64,000 bases of DNA. Origin: Microbacterium radiodurans. GTDB lineage: Bacteria > Actinomycetota > Actinomycetes > Actinomycetales > Microbacteriaceae. Where the stretch lies: the NCBI RefSeq assembly GCF_008710705.1, contig NZ_VYRZ01000004.1:1-64000 (forward strand), read 5' to 3'. The position numbers and the translations under genes are program-made. A model generated the notes under the pieces. It worked only from the letters and a program-made list of their open reading frames with translations. It ran no database searches and had not been told where the DNA came from. Below, piece by piece: positions 45,184 through 53,913 of this stretch (position 1 is the stretch's first letter; each line of letters begins with the position of its first letter).

Positions 45184-46209
45184 ATGAAGCGCGCATTCAT
45201 CACCGGCATCACCGGACAGGACGGCTCGTATCTGGCCGAGCTGCTGCTCGCCAAGGGCTACGAGGTGCACGGCCTGGTCCGCCGCGCGTCGACGTTCAAC
45301 ACGTCGCGCATCGACCACCTGTACGTCGACCCGCACGAGGTCGGCGCGCGCCTGTTCCTGCACTACGGGGACCTCAGCGACGGCGCGCGCATGACGACGC
45401 TGCTCGCTCAGCTGCATCCCGACGAGGTCTACAACCTCGGCGCGCAGTCGCACGTCCGCGTCTCGTTCGACGAGCCCGAGCACACCGCCGACACCACCGG
45501 CACCGGTTCGGTGCGGCTGCTCGAGGCGGTGCGCATGGCCGGCATCCAGACGCGGTTCTACCAGGCCAGCTCATCGGAGCTGTACGGTGCGACACCGCCG
45601 CCGCAGAGCGAGACGACGCCGTTCCACCCGCGCTCGCCGTACGCCGCGGCGAAGCTGTACGCGTACTGGATCACCAAGAACTACCGCGAGGCGTACGACA
45701 TGTTCGCCGTCAACGGCATCCTGTTCAACCACGAGTCGCCGCGGCGGGGCGAGACATTCGTCACCCGCAAGATCACGCGCGCCGTGGCCGCCATCAAGCT
45801 CGGGCTGCAGGATCACGTGTATCTCGGCAACCTCGATGCGGTGCGGGACTGGGGATACGCCGCCGAGTACGTCGAGGGGATGTGGCGGATGCTGCAGGCC
45901 GACGAGCCGGAGGACTTCGTCCTCGCGACCGGCATCGGCATCACCGTCCGCGATTTCCTGACGGCGGCCTTCGAGCACGCCGGGCTCGACTGGGAGCGCC
46001 ACGTCCGCTTCGACGAGCGATACCTGCGCCCGAGCGAGGTCGACGCGCTCGTCGGCGACGCCAGCAAGGCCGAGGAGAAGCTCGGGTGGAAGGCGACCGT
46101 GGGCCCGCTGGAGCTCGCCCGGATCATGGTCGACGCCGACATCCGCGCGCTCGAGTACGCCGGCCGCCCGTGGATCGACACCGTCGCCCTCTCGGGCTGG
46201 GCAGCGTGA
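45184..46209 (+). CDS. gmd: GDP-mannose 4,6-dehydratase
   Basis: A 341-residue SDR-family enzyme turning GDP-D-mannose into GDP-4-keto-6-deoxymannose. NADP-binding [16 protein letters not shown], the catalytic Ser/Glu region SSSELYG and YAAAK with the Tyr-Lys pair, and [16 protein letters not shown] are all canonical. ATG is chosen over an in-frame ATG 22 codons upstream because AGGGGGAACG lies seven bases before it and the family starts at KRAFITG. Coupled to fcl by a GTGA overlap. Confidence 0.97.
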   Translation: MKRAFITGITGQDGSYLAELLLAKGYEVHGLVRRASTFNTSRIDHLYVDPHEVGARLFLHYGDLSDGARMTTLLAQLHPDEVYNLGAQSHVRVSFDEPEHTADTTGTGSVRLLEAVRMAGIQTRFYQASSSELYGATPPPQSETTPFHPRSPYAAAKLYAYWITKNYREAYDMFAVNGILFNHESPRRGETFVTRKITRAVAAIKLGLQDHVYLGNLDAVRDWGYAAEYVEGMWRMLQADEPEDFVLATGIGITVRDFLTAAFEHAGLDWERHVRFDERYLRPSEVDALVGDASKAEEKLGWKATVGPLELARIMVDADIRALEYAGRPWIDTVALSGWAA

Positions 46210-47177
46210 GGGTCGGCGACGGCATCGGCCCCCTCGACCGCGGCGCGCCCGTCTTCGTCGCGGGCCACCGCGGGCTCGCCGGGAGCGCGATCCACCGCGC
46301 CCTCGAGACCGCCGGCTTCACCTCGCTCGTGACGCGGACCTCTGCCGAGCTCGACCTGACCGACCGCGCCGCGGTGTTCGCATTCTTCCGTCGCGCGCGG
46401 CCGGCCTCCGTCGTGCTCGCGGCGGCGAAAGTGGGCGGCATCCTCGCGAACAGCACGTTCCCCGTCGACTTCCTCAGCGAGAACCTCCGCATCCAGACGA
46501 ACGTGATGGATGCCGCGATCGAGGTCGGCGTCGAGCGACTGCTGTTCCTGGGGTCGTCGTGCATCTACCCGAAGTTCGCCGAGCAGCCGATCCGCGAGGA
46601 CAGCCTGCTCACCGGTCACCTCGAGCCCACGAACGACGCCTACGCCATCGCGAAGATCGCCGGCATCCTTCATGTGCAGGCGGTGCGTCGTCAGTACGGG
46701 CTGCCCTGGATCTCGGCGATGCCGACGAACCTGTACGGCCCGAACGACAACTTCTCGGCGCAGGGCTCGCACGTGCTCCCGGCGCTCATCCGACGCTACG
46801 ACGAAGCACGCGGGCGCGGCGACGCGGCCGTCGTGAACTGGGGGTCGGGTCGTCCTCGGCGCGAGTTCCTGCATTCCGACGACCTCGCATCCGCCGTGCT
46901 GCACCTGCTGGACCACTACGACGGCGACTCCCACGTGAATGTCGGGACCGGTCGCGACGCGACGATCCGCGAGATCGCGGAGATGGTCGCCGATGCGGTC
47001 GGCTACGAGGGCGAGACGCGCTGGGACACCGAGAAGCCGGACGGCACCCCGCGGAAGCTACTGGATGTCGGTCTGCTCCGCTCGACCGGCTGGTCGCCGA
47101 GGATCGGTCTCCGCGCCGGCATCGAGCGCACGGTCGCCTGGTACCGCGAGAGCGGCGCCGAGCTGCGGGTCGCCTGA
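46206..47177 (+). CDS. fcl: GDP-L-fucose synthase
   Basis: A 323-residue epimerase/reductase completing GDP-L-fucose from the Gmd product. [15 protein letters not shown], the catalytic [18 protein letters not shown], and [11 protein letters not shown] are family signatures. The GTG start overlaps gmd by four bases. The last 120 bases overlap, in the opposite direction, the 3' end of the Wzy-like gene. No mannose-1-phosphate guanylyltransferase or phosphomannomutase is in the window, so GDP-mannose must come from elsewhere. Confidence 0.96.
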   Translation: MRVGDGIGPLDRGAPVFVAGHRGLAGSAIHRALETAGFTSLVTRTSAELDLTDRAAVFAFFRRARPASVVLAAAKVGGILANSTFPVDFLSENLRIQTNVMDAAIEVGVERLLFLGSSCIYPKFAEQPIREDSLLTGHLEPTNDAYAIAKIAGILHVQAVRRQYGLPWISAMPTNLYGPNDNFSAQGSHVLPALIRRYDEARGRGDAAVVNWGSGRPRREFLHSDDLASAVLHLLDHYDGDSHVNVGTGRDATIREIAEMVADAVGYEGETRWDTEKPDGTPRKLLDVGLLRSTGWSPRIGLRAGIERTVAWYRESGAELRVA

Positions 47178-48635
47178 GCCCGCCCCGTCGTCGGTGCGGT
47201 CGGGGTCTCGCCCGGCCGCGCCGGAGATGAGGATGAGGCACACGATCATGACCGTCGTCGCGCCCGTCGCCTGCAGGAGCGACCCGCGCATCAGAATCGT
47301 CATGTACACCGGCAGCACGGCGCCCACGATCGCCCAGACGCCGCCGGCGGCGAACGCCAACACGATCCGTCGGTCCATCGCCCGCAGCGCGACGCCCAGC
47401 GCGACGAACACGACCACGACCGCGACGACCCCACCGTTGACGAGAGCCTCTGCCCACACCGGTGCCGACAGATTGTCGAAGCTGTAGCCGCGGTACTCGG
47501 CCAGCACGATGCCGGTGTCGGTGGGCTTGTCGGGCCACACGGCCCGCGGCACCCAGAAGAGGATGCTGCCGAGGAGCTGCCGCATCGGCTGGACGAGCCC
47601 GTCGACCCAGAAAGACAGGGCATTCGCGACCTGCCAGAACGCGTCGTAGTCGGGGTTCGCGAGGTACTCGCCGAAGAAGCTCGAGCGATTGACCCGCACC
47701 TCGTCGGTGCGGAAGGCGTCGGCGATGGGGAAGACGAACAGGAATGCGACGATCGCGAGGAGCATTGTCAGTCGCGCCCGCGCGCGGGTGACCATCGCTC
47801 CCGCGTAGACGGCGAGCGCGAACGCCACCGTGCCGAACGTGTAGCGCGCGCTCGCGATGGGGTTGACCACGAGCAGGAGCACGGCCGCTGCCAGGAGGGC
47901 GGCGACCGTGACCGAGATCCGTGCGGCGCGGGAGGCGGCGAGGCGCCTGAGCTGCGCGAGCGCGCCGGTGGCGATGAGGAGGGGGTACACAGCAGCGGCG
48001 TACATCACGGATCTCACCGCCGGATCGGGCCAGCGCGCCTCGCGGGCGGCGAAGGCGGCCTCGCGGCTTCCGAGCGCCGCGGCGGGACCCATCTGGACCA
48101 CGAAGTACGCGCTGACGGCGAGTCCGACCGCGATGAGCATCGCAGCGCGCACCGGCGAGACCGGTCTCGGCGCCGCGCCCGCCCGGCGCGGTCGCGTCCG
48201 TTCGACGACGAGCGCGACCGCTCGGGCGATCTCGTAGCATCCGATCCCGAGAGCGACCACACCTGCCGTAGGCAGGTCCCAGCCGCTGTCGATGCCCGGC
48301 GTCGTCGTCGACACCGCGTCGGCGCGGATCTGAACGGTGGGCCCGAGCCCCATGAAGATGTAGGTGAAGAGCCAGAAGAAGAAGTCGAACAGCCGGGGGC
48401 GGCCCGAGACCCAGGTGGCCGAGAGGCGGACACCGCCGTAGATCATGATCAGCAGCGTGACGATCCAGGCATCGCTGCGCGCGGCGTCGGTGACATCGGA
48501 GACGAGGGCGACCGGAAGCACCACCGACAGCACGGCGACGGAAACCGCGACGAGCGTGACGCGCAGCCCCCCGCGCAGCGAACCGTCGGATCCGGCGTCC
48601 GGGTCCGACGGCGGCGTTTCAGTCTGCTTCCCCAC
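47058..48635 (-). CDS. Wzy-like O-antigen polymerase family protein
   Basis: A 525-residue polytopic protein with ten or more helices and a long extracytoplasmic loop (around EVRVNRSSFFGEYLANPDY, then FWVPRAVWPDKPTDTG), typical of Wzy-type polymerases that join repeat units outside the membrane. The GTG has GGGGGAGG just upstream; an ATG at 48656 is possible. The last about 40 residues are hydrophilic and read antisense through the end of fcl, so they may be dispensable. It is divergent from the adjoining Wzc-type kinase. Confidence 0.8.
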   Translation of the reverse strand: MGKQTETPPSDPDAGSDGSLRGGLRVTLVAVSVAVLSVVLPVALVSDVTDAARSDAWIVTLLIMIYGGVRLSATWVSGRPRLFDFFFWLFTYIFMGLGPTVQIRADAVSTTTPGIDSGWDLPTAGVVALGIGCYEIARAVALVVERTRPRRAGAAPRPVSPVRAAMLIAVGLAVSAYFVVQMGPAAALGSREAAFAAREARWPDPAVRSVMYAAAVYPLLIATGALAQLRRLAASRAARISVTVAALLAAAVLLLVVNPIASARYTFGTVAFALAVYAGAMVTRARARLTMLLAIVAFLFVFPIADAFRTDEVRVNRSSFFGEYLANPDYDAFWQVANALSFWVDGLVQPMRQLLGSILFWVPRAVWPDKPTDTGIVLAEYRGYSFDNLSAPVWAEALVNGGVVAVVVVFVALGVALRAMDRRIVLAFAAGGVWAIVGAVLPVYMTILMRGSLLQATGATTVMIVCLILISGAAGRDPDRTDDGAGSGDPQLGAALAVPGDRALDAGAETDPRRPAGRAEQTDIQ

Positions 48636-48650
48636 GGCCTCCCCCTCGCA

Positions 48651-48731
48651 TATCATGACAGACGGGGTCCGCGTGTTCGCACGCGGTGATTGGGGCCGCA
48701 CGGAGCGATCCGTGCGCGAAGGGGGAAGACC
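48651..48731 (+). promoter_or_regulatory. Structured leader of the first Wzc-type gene
   Basis: A -10 box TATCAT (48651-48656), then CCGCGTG-TTCG-CACGCGG (48669-48686, a stable TTCG loop), ATTGGGG (48689-48695), and CGCACGGA-GCGA-TCCGTGCG (48697-48716, a GNRA loop), then GGGGGAAG before the ATG. Two perfect hairpins with stable tetraloops around a single-stranded ATTGGGG suggest a selected RNA structure. Confidence 0.5.
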
Positions 48732-50174
48732 ATGGAGTCCACGCGCATTTTGCGGATCGTTCGCTACCACTGGTTGACGGTGCTGGCGCTCATGGCGATC
48801 GGCGCGACCGCGGGTCTCGCCTACGCGTGGTCGCTGCCGCGCGAGTACACGGCGCAGGCCGACGTCTTCGTCGCCGTCACCGGAAGCTCGACGACCGGGG
48901 AGCTGGCTCAAGGGAGCAACTTCTCGCAGCAGCAGGCCCGCAACCTGAGCACCGTCGCGACCCGCGAGGTGGTGCTCGCCCCCGTCATCGATCAGCTCGG
49001 CCTGACGGACAGCACGGAGCAGCTGCGCGATCGGGTCTCGACGGCGGTGCCGCTGAACACGTCGATGATCTCGATCTCGGCCACCGATCCGTCGCCGCGC
49101 GAGGCCGCGCGCATCGCGAATCTCGTCGCCGCCAAGCTCGCCGAAGTCGTCCCCACCCTGTCGCCGCAGGTCGACGGCACATCGCCGGTGCGCCTGCGCG
49201 TGATCGAGAACGCCGTCCCGCCCGCGACGCCGTCGTCGCCGCACACCACCATGCTCGTGGTCCTCGGCACGCTCGGCGGGCTCGTCGCCGCGGCCGCCGT
49301 CGTGATGCTCCGCCTGCTCTTCGGCACCCGCATCCGCACCACCGAGCAGGCGGCGGACGCCTCCGGCGCGGCGATCATCGGCACCGTGAGCGCTGACCGC
49401 ACGGCCGAGCGAGCGCCGGTCGCCCTCCTGTCGGCGCCGCACTCGCTGCGGTCCGAGGACTATCGGCGTCTGCGCGGGAACCTCCGCTTCGTGCAGACGT
49501 CTCAGGCGCACCGGGTGTTCGTCTTCACCTCTTCCGTTCCCGGCGAGGGCAAGAGCACGACGGCGGCCAACGTCGCCGCGGCCCTGGCGGCCACCGGCGC
49601 ATCCGTGTGCCTGGTCGAAGCCGATCTGCGCCGCCCGAGCCTCGGCCGCATCCTCGACGTCCCCCCCGAGATCGGCCTGACCTCCGTCGTCGCCGGCGAG
49701 GTCGAGCTCGACGAGGCCCTCGTCGCCTGGGGGCCGGATCGTCTGCGGGTGCTGCTGTCGGGTCCTGTTCCGCCCAACCCGTCCGAGCTCCTCGAGTCCG
49801 AGCGGACGATCGCTCTCCTCGAGACGCTCCGCGCTGATCACGACGTCGTCATCATCGATGCGCCGCCGGTGCACCCCGTGGCGGATGCCGCGGTGCTCGC
49901 GCGCCTGTTCGGCGGAGCGGTGCTCGTGGTGGGCGCCGGTCGCGTCCGCGAGCGCGACGTACGCCGCGCGGCGGCTCGCCTCACCTCGGTCGGCGCGACG
50001 ATCCACGGGACCGTCCTGAACCTCGCGCGTCCGAGCCGAGCCGATCGGCAGAGCTACTCGACCTACTCGGTCGCGCCGGCCGAACGCCCTCGGGTCCGGC
50101 GCACCGGGCACCACGACGACCGCCCCGCCGCAGAAGCACTCGGTGGCGAGCGTTCTCCGGCGGGGCGGCGCTGA
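48732..50174 (+). CDS. Wzz/Wzc-type chain-length regulator with BY-kinase domain (1)
   Basis: A 480-residue protein. The Wzz domain lies between two helices (about 14-34 and 173-195) and the cytoplasmic tyrosine kinase domain follows: Walker A SSVPGEGKST (267-276), A' motif LVEADLRR (usually LIDTDLR) and Walker B VVIIDAPP. The C-terminal tail has only two tyrosines close together (SYSTYS), fewer than classic kinases. It controls polymer length and export. A paralogue with a tyrosine-rich tail begins at 62616. It is divergent from the Wzy-like gene. Confidence 0.9.
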   Translation: MESTRILRIVRYHWLTVLALMAIGATAGLAYAWSLPREYTAQADVFVAVTGSSTTGELAQGSNFSQQQARNLSTVATREVVLAPVIDQLGLTDSTEQLRDRVSTAVPLNTSMISISATDPSPREAARIANLVAAKLAEVVPTLSPQVDGTSPVRLRVIENAVPPATPSSPHTTMLVVLGTLGGLVAAAAVVMLRLLFGTRIRTTEQAADASGAAIIGTVSADRTAERAPVALLSAPHSLRSEDYRRLRGNLRFVQTSQAHRVFVFTSSVPGEGKSTTAANVAAALAATGASVCLVEADLRRPSLGRILDVPPEIGLTSVVAGEVELDEALVAWGPDRLRVLLSGPVPPNPSELLESERTIALLETLRADHDVVIIDAPPVHPVADAAVLARLFGGAVLVVGAGRVRERDVRRAAARLTSVGATIHGTVLNLARPSRADRQSYSTYSVAPAERPRVRRTGHHDDRPAAEALGGERSPAGRR

Positions 50175-50199
50175 TCGGGGCGACGCGCGGTGCTGATCC

Positions 50200-52245
50200 C
50201 TACTCGACGCTGTCGACGGCGTAGTAGCCGAGATCCTCGACGACCGGGCGATCCACGACCGCGTACGGCGAGTCGAGCTCGATCACCGCTGAGCCGTCTC
50301 GGCTCACCGTGAGGGAGACCGACCCGGAACGCAGCGGCACTGTGACGGCCGACCGTCCGGCGGGCGCGTCGACGCCCGTCGTCCGACCACCCACCGTGAA
50401 GGTCAGCGTCGCGGGCGCGGTCAGGTAGACCAGCGCCTCGACGTTGTCGGTCGGGGCGATCGAGGTTCCACCGAGCGTCGGGGTGGCGAGACGGTGCAGC
50501 AGCTCCGGCAGCGCCCCGGCGAACTGGGTCCGGTGCGTGAGGAAGGCCTGGTCCTCCGTGATCGCGGGCTCGACGCCGGTGTGGAACCAGTCCACGAAGG
50601 GCCGGCTCGCGTCGAGGAACGCATCGCCGTGATCGACCGACGGCGCGAACTGCGTGCTCTCGCTGTAGTCGTTCCACGTCACCAGCTGCACGTACTGCGC
50701 GCCGCTGTCGATGGCTCGCTGCCACGAGGCGCGCAGGTTCGCGGTGTTCCCCGCCTCGGCGAAGACACCCGATCGGGGCCGGTAGTCCTGAACCGACACC
50801 GGTGCGATCCAGCTCTTGCCGTAGGACGCGGCCCGCGCCGCGTAGTCCGGACCGTTGAGCGTGTTCCACTCCGTGCGGACGCCCCAGTTGCCGTAGCCGT
50901 CGGCGATCCCGCGGAAGGCGGCCATGTTGGCATCGGAGGCGTTGAGGAAGACGGCTTGGAAGGTCACCGGAACGCCGTGGACGTTCTGCAGTCGGTCGAT
51001 GATCTGGCGCCACCAGTCGACGCTCTGACGCTCGGCCGCGAACGACGACAGCAGCGCTCGACCTCCGACGCGATAGGCGGCGGACGAGGTGTAGAGCTCG
51101 GCAAGACGGTCGGCGACCGTCCCCGGATCGGCGTCGCCGGCCGATGCCGTCGCGTCGATCATCGGCACGACGGCGAAGTCTCCCTCGCGCTCGGCGGCGA
51201 TGAAGAGGTTCTTCGTCGCCTCCCAGTTCGAACCTGCGAGCCCCATGATGTTGACGGTGAAACCGTCGATGCCCGCCGCCGACGCCTGCTGGACCTCGCG
51301 CTGCAGGTTCTGGGTCCTCCAGTCCGACGAGCTCGAGACGGGGACCGGCTCGGGCCGGTCGCGCAGCAGCCCGCCGTAGCCGGCGTGGCGGCCGCCCTCA
51401 CCATCGGGCTGCAGGTAGTTGCGGGCGTAATAGTCGCTGTCGGCCGGTCGGTTGTCGATCGACACCGGGTACGGCGGGAAGTAGTGCGCGAAGATCTCCT
51501 TGCCGGGGATCGCGGGAACGACCGGCGGCGCGGGCGTCTCGGGATCGGGCTCGGGCTGCACCGGCGGCGCGGGGGTCTCGGGCTCGGGCTGCGGGGCGGC
51601 CTTCGGGGTGTATGTCACCCGCAGCTGGGGAGCGCCGTCGCCGGTGCGCACGTACGTCGAGGAGATGTAGCGCTGGCGGTAGCTCATGCGCAGCGACAGG
51701 TCGCCGTCGGCGGCGACCGCGGCGACATCGCCCAGATCGATCGACAGGTCGCTGCCCGAGCGTGCGACGGGCGCGACGGCGTTCAGACGCGAGCCGGTCT
51801 CAGCCGGGCGACCCGCGTACGTGAGCGACTGACCCGACCAGGTACCCGATTCGGCGAACACCTCGAGACCCGCGGCACGCGCGCTCGAGAAGCCCACGGT
51901 GAGGTCGAGGGTCGCGCGCACCGGCTGCGTCGGGTCGACGTCGTCGGGCAGGTCGAACAGCAGGTAGCTGCGGTCCTGCGAGGCCGTCGCGCTGAGCGGA
52001 TGCCGCGACAGCACGGCGCGCGGCTGGCGCGCGGAGACGACGGCGGTGTCTGCCGCCGCGAGGGTGAGCGTCTGCGCGGCGGGTTCGCCCGACGGCTGCG
52101 GAGAGGTGTCGGCGGGGGCGCTCTCGGCGGCCTGCGCACCGAGTGCGGAGGTCATCACGAGCGCAACCGCTGCCACGGTCGCGGACACCACCGACGTCCG
52201 TCGTCGGCGAGATGAGGTACGGGTATTCGGATCTGCTGGTTTCAT
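50200..52245 (-). CDS. Secreted GH71-type endo-1,3-alpha-glucanase-like protein
   Basis: A 681-residue exported protein: signal peptide (about 18-40), a DNRLRE/CBM96-like beta domain (about 60-225), a proline/glutamate linker (PQPEPETPAPPVQPEPDPE), then a catalytic domain (about 250-560) opening EIFAHYFPPYPVSIDN, with YYARNYLQPDG, GIDGFTVNIMG and QYVQLVTWNDYSEST, which fit GH71 alpha-1,3-glucanases. The C-terminal 100 residues are a beta domain. It may trim or release the exported polymer or attack fungal alpha-glucan. GAGGAAG lies four bases before the ATG. Confidence 0.8.
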   Translation of the reverse strand: MKPADPNTRTSSRRRRTSVVSATVAAVALVMTSALGAQAAESAPADTSPQPSGEPAAQTLTLAAADTAVVSARQPRAVLSRHPLSATASQDRSYLLFDLPDDVDPTQPVRATLDLTVGFSSARAAGLEVFAESGTWSGQSLTYAGRPAETGSRLNAVAPVARSGSDLSIDLGDVAAVAADGDLSLRMSYRQRYISSTYVRTGDGAPQLRVTYTPKAAPQPEPETPAPPVQPEPDPETPAPPVVPAIPGKEIFAHYFPPYPVSIDNRPADSDYYARNYLQPDGEGGRHAGYGGLLRDRPEPVPVSSSSDWRTQNLQREVQQASAAGIDGFTVNIMGLAGSNWEATKNLFIAAEREGDFAVVPMIDATASAGDADPGTVADRLAELYTSSAAYRVGGRALLSSFAAERQSVDWWRQIIDRLQNVHGVPVTFQAVFLNASDANMAAFRGIADGYGNWGVRTEWNTLNGPDYAARAASYGKSWIAPVSVQDYRPRSGVFAEAGNTANLRASWQRAIDSGAQYVQLVTWNDYSESTQFAPSVDHGDAFLDASRPFVDWFHTGVEPAITEDQAFLTHRTQFAGALPELLHRLATPTLGGTSIAPTDNVEALVYLTAPATLTFTVGGRTTGVDAPAGRSAVTVPLRSGSVSLTVSRDGSAVIELDSPYAVVDRPVVEDLGYYAVDSVE

Positions 52246-52701
52246 GTCTTCCTCAGTGGTGACAATCACCCTCGACAGACGCACACGTCGGCCGAGACCC
52301 CTCCCAGCAATTCCGATGAGTGTCGCACGAACCCCGGAATCGGGCAAATGTCGTTCGGTCCGAGAACGACCTCAAGGCCGTGCGAAGGCAACCGCAACGT
52401 AACCGCAATTTCGTCCCTGACGGCCAGATCCGGCTTGTCGGCGTCGTACTCTGAATGTGTTCCGAGAACCGGCGGGGGCGACATCCGATAGTCACCGCAC
52501 TCGGGTCCGACGGTCGTGTTGGGGGCACAGTCGCCGGACGGGTTCACTGTCCGGGCGACGCTGGGGAACGGCGCCGGGGCAGTGAACCTCTCGGCACAGA
52601 CCCGAAGCCGTGCCCGCATCGCCGGCCGCCGCATCATACGCGCCGCACCGCACCGCGGCATCCGCACGACACCGCCCACTTCGCGACCTAGCGTGGCGGC
52701 C
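52246..52701. other. Intergenic regulatory region between GH71-like and flavoprotein genes
   Basis: No convincing gene is seen. It holds an inverted repeat GTCGTTC/GAACGAC (52350-52370) and a direct repeat AACCGCAA at 52390-52397 and 52401-52408 (11-base period), both likely control sites for the GH71-like gene. On the plus strand a -10-like TACTCT (52447-52452) is followed by GTG-TTGGGGG-CAC (about 52516-52528) and CTGGGGAA (52561-52568), like the leaders of polymer genes. Confidence 0.45.
52689..52694 (+). promoter_or_regulatory. -10 box of the flavoprotein gene
   Basis: TAGCGT ends seven bases before the ATG; no ribosome-binding site is present, so a leaderless message is likely. Confidence 0.5.
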
Positions 52702-53898
52702 ATGGAGAGCTTCGACTATCTCATCGTCGGCGGTGGCATGGTGGCCGATGCCGCCGCCCGCGGCATCCGCGAGATCGACTCGGACGGCGTCATCGGCATC
52801 CTGAGCGCCGACGTCGACGAGCCCTACACGCGCCCCGCGCTGTCGAAGAAGCTCTGGACCGATCCGGACTTCACCGCCGATCAGGTGCCCCTCCGCACCG
52901 CCGACGACACCGGAGCCGTCATCCGCCTCCGCACCCTCGTGACGGAGCTCGACCGCGACGGCCGAAGCGTCGTCACCGCGTCGGGCGAGCGCATCGGCTA
53001 CCGCCGGCTCCTGCTGGCAACCGGCTCGAAGCCCGGCGACGCGGATTCGCCGCCGAGCGACCGCGTCCTCGCCTTCCGCTCGGCGGCGGACTACCGGCGG
53101 CTGCGCGAGCTGGCGGGACACGGCCGGCGCATCGTCGTCGTGGGCGGCGGGTACATCGGCGCCGAGATCGCCGCCGCCCTCGTCCAGAACGACACCGTCG
53201 TCGACCTCGTCTTCCCCGACGCCGTGCTCGGGGCCGCGACCTTCCCGCCGGCGATCGCCGAACGCTACGAGTCGCTCTTCGCGGATGCCGGGGTGAACCT
53301 CGTCCGCGGCCGGCGCGTCGAGCGGGTCGCTCCCCTGACCGACACCGTGACGCTGACCCTCGACGACGACACCGAGCTGCACGCGGACGCCGCGGTGCTC
53401 GGGCTCGGCGTGACCCCGGTCACCGACCTCGCCGAGACGGCGGGGCTCCGCGTCGAGGACGGGGTCGTGGTGGACGAGCATCTCGTCACCAGCGACGACA
53501 GCATCTGGGCCGCGGGCGACATCGCCTCCTATCCCGACCGGCTCCTCGGCCGCACCCGCGTCGAGCACGTCGACAATGCGCAGGAGATGGGACGGGCCGC
53601 GGGTCGCTCGATGGCGGGTGCCGCGGAGGCCTACCGCCACACGCCGTTCTTCTACTCGGCCGTCTTCGGCATCCGCTGGGAGGCCGTCGGCTCCCTCGAC
53701 GCCGAGCTCGACGCCCTCGTGGTCGATCTCGAACCCGACGACGACGGCCGCGAGCGCACGGTCGTCTACTACCGTGACGACTCCGGCGCGCCGGTCGGGG
53801 TGCTGCTGTGGAACGTCGCCGATGCGACGGATTCCGCGCGCCTCGTGCTCGCGGATGCCCCGACCGACCAGCACGAGCTGCGCGGCCGCATCCGCTGA
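52702..53898 (+). CDS. FAD/NAD(P)-dependent oxidoreductase (AIF/ferredoxin reductase-like)
   Basis: A 398-residue protein with two dinucleotide-binding motifs: FAD at the N-terminus (YLIVGGGMVADAAARGI) and NAD(P)H at about 150 (IVVVGGGYIGAEIAAAL), plus the FAD-closing SIWAAGDIASYP. The C-terminal domain (FFYSAVFGIRWEAVGSLD) resembles apoptosis-inducing-factor-like and rubredoxin/ferredoxin reductases. The electron acceptor is not known and no ferredoxin gene adjoins. It converges on glmM with only 15 bases between. Confidence 0.88.
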   Translation: MESFDYLIVGGGMVADAAARGIREIDSDGVIGILSADVDEPYTRPALSKKLWTDPDFTADQVPLRTADDTGAVIRLRTLVTELDRDGRSVVTASGERIGYRRLLLATGSKPGDADSPPSDRVLAFRSAADYRRLRELAGHGRRIVVVGGGYIGAEIAAALVQNDTVVDLVFPDAVLGAATFPPAIAERYESLFADAGVNLVRGRRVERVAPLTDTVTLTLDDDTELHADAAVLGLGVTPVTDLAETAGLRVEDGVVVDEHLVTSDDSIWAAGDIASYPDRLLGRTRVEHVDNAQEMGRAAGRSMAGAAEAYRHTPFFYSAVFGIRWEAVGSLDAELDALVVDLEPDDDGRERTVVYYRDDSGAPVGVLLWNVADATDSARLVLADAPTDQHELRGRIR

Positions 53899-53913
53899 CC
53901 GACGGCGAGCCTT

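Noticed and set aside
45118..45186. Upstream in-frame ATG as an alternative gmd start
   Set aside because: It would add 22 residues not found in Gmd and has no ribosome-binding site, while the chosen ATG has AGGGGG.
52266..52703. A 145-codon leftward frame upstream of the GH71-like gene
   Set aside because: It covers the promoter and repeats of both flanking genes, has no ribosome-binding site and shows no motif.
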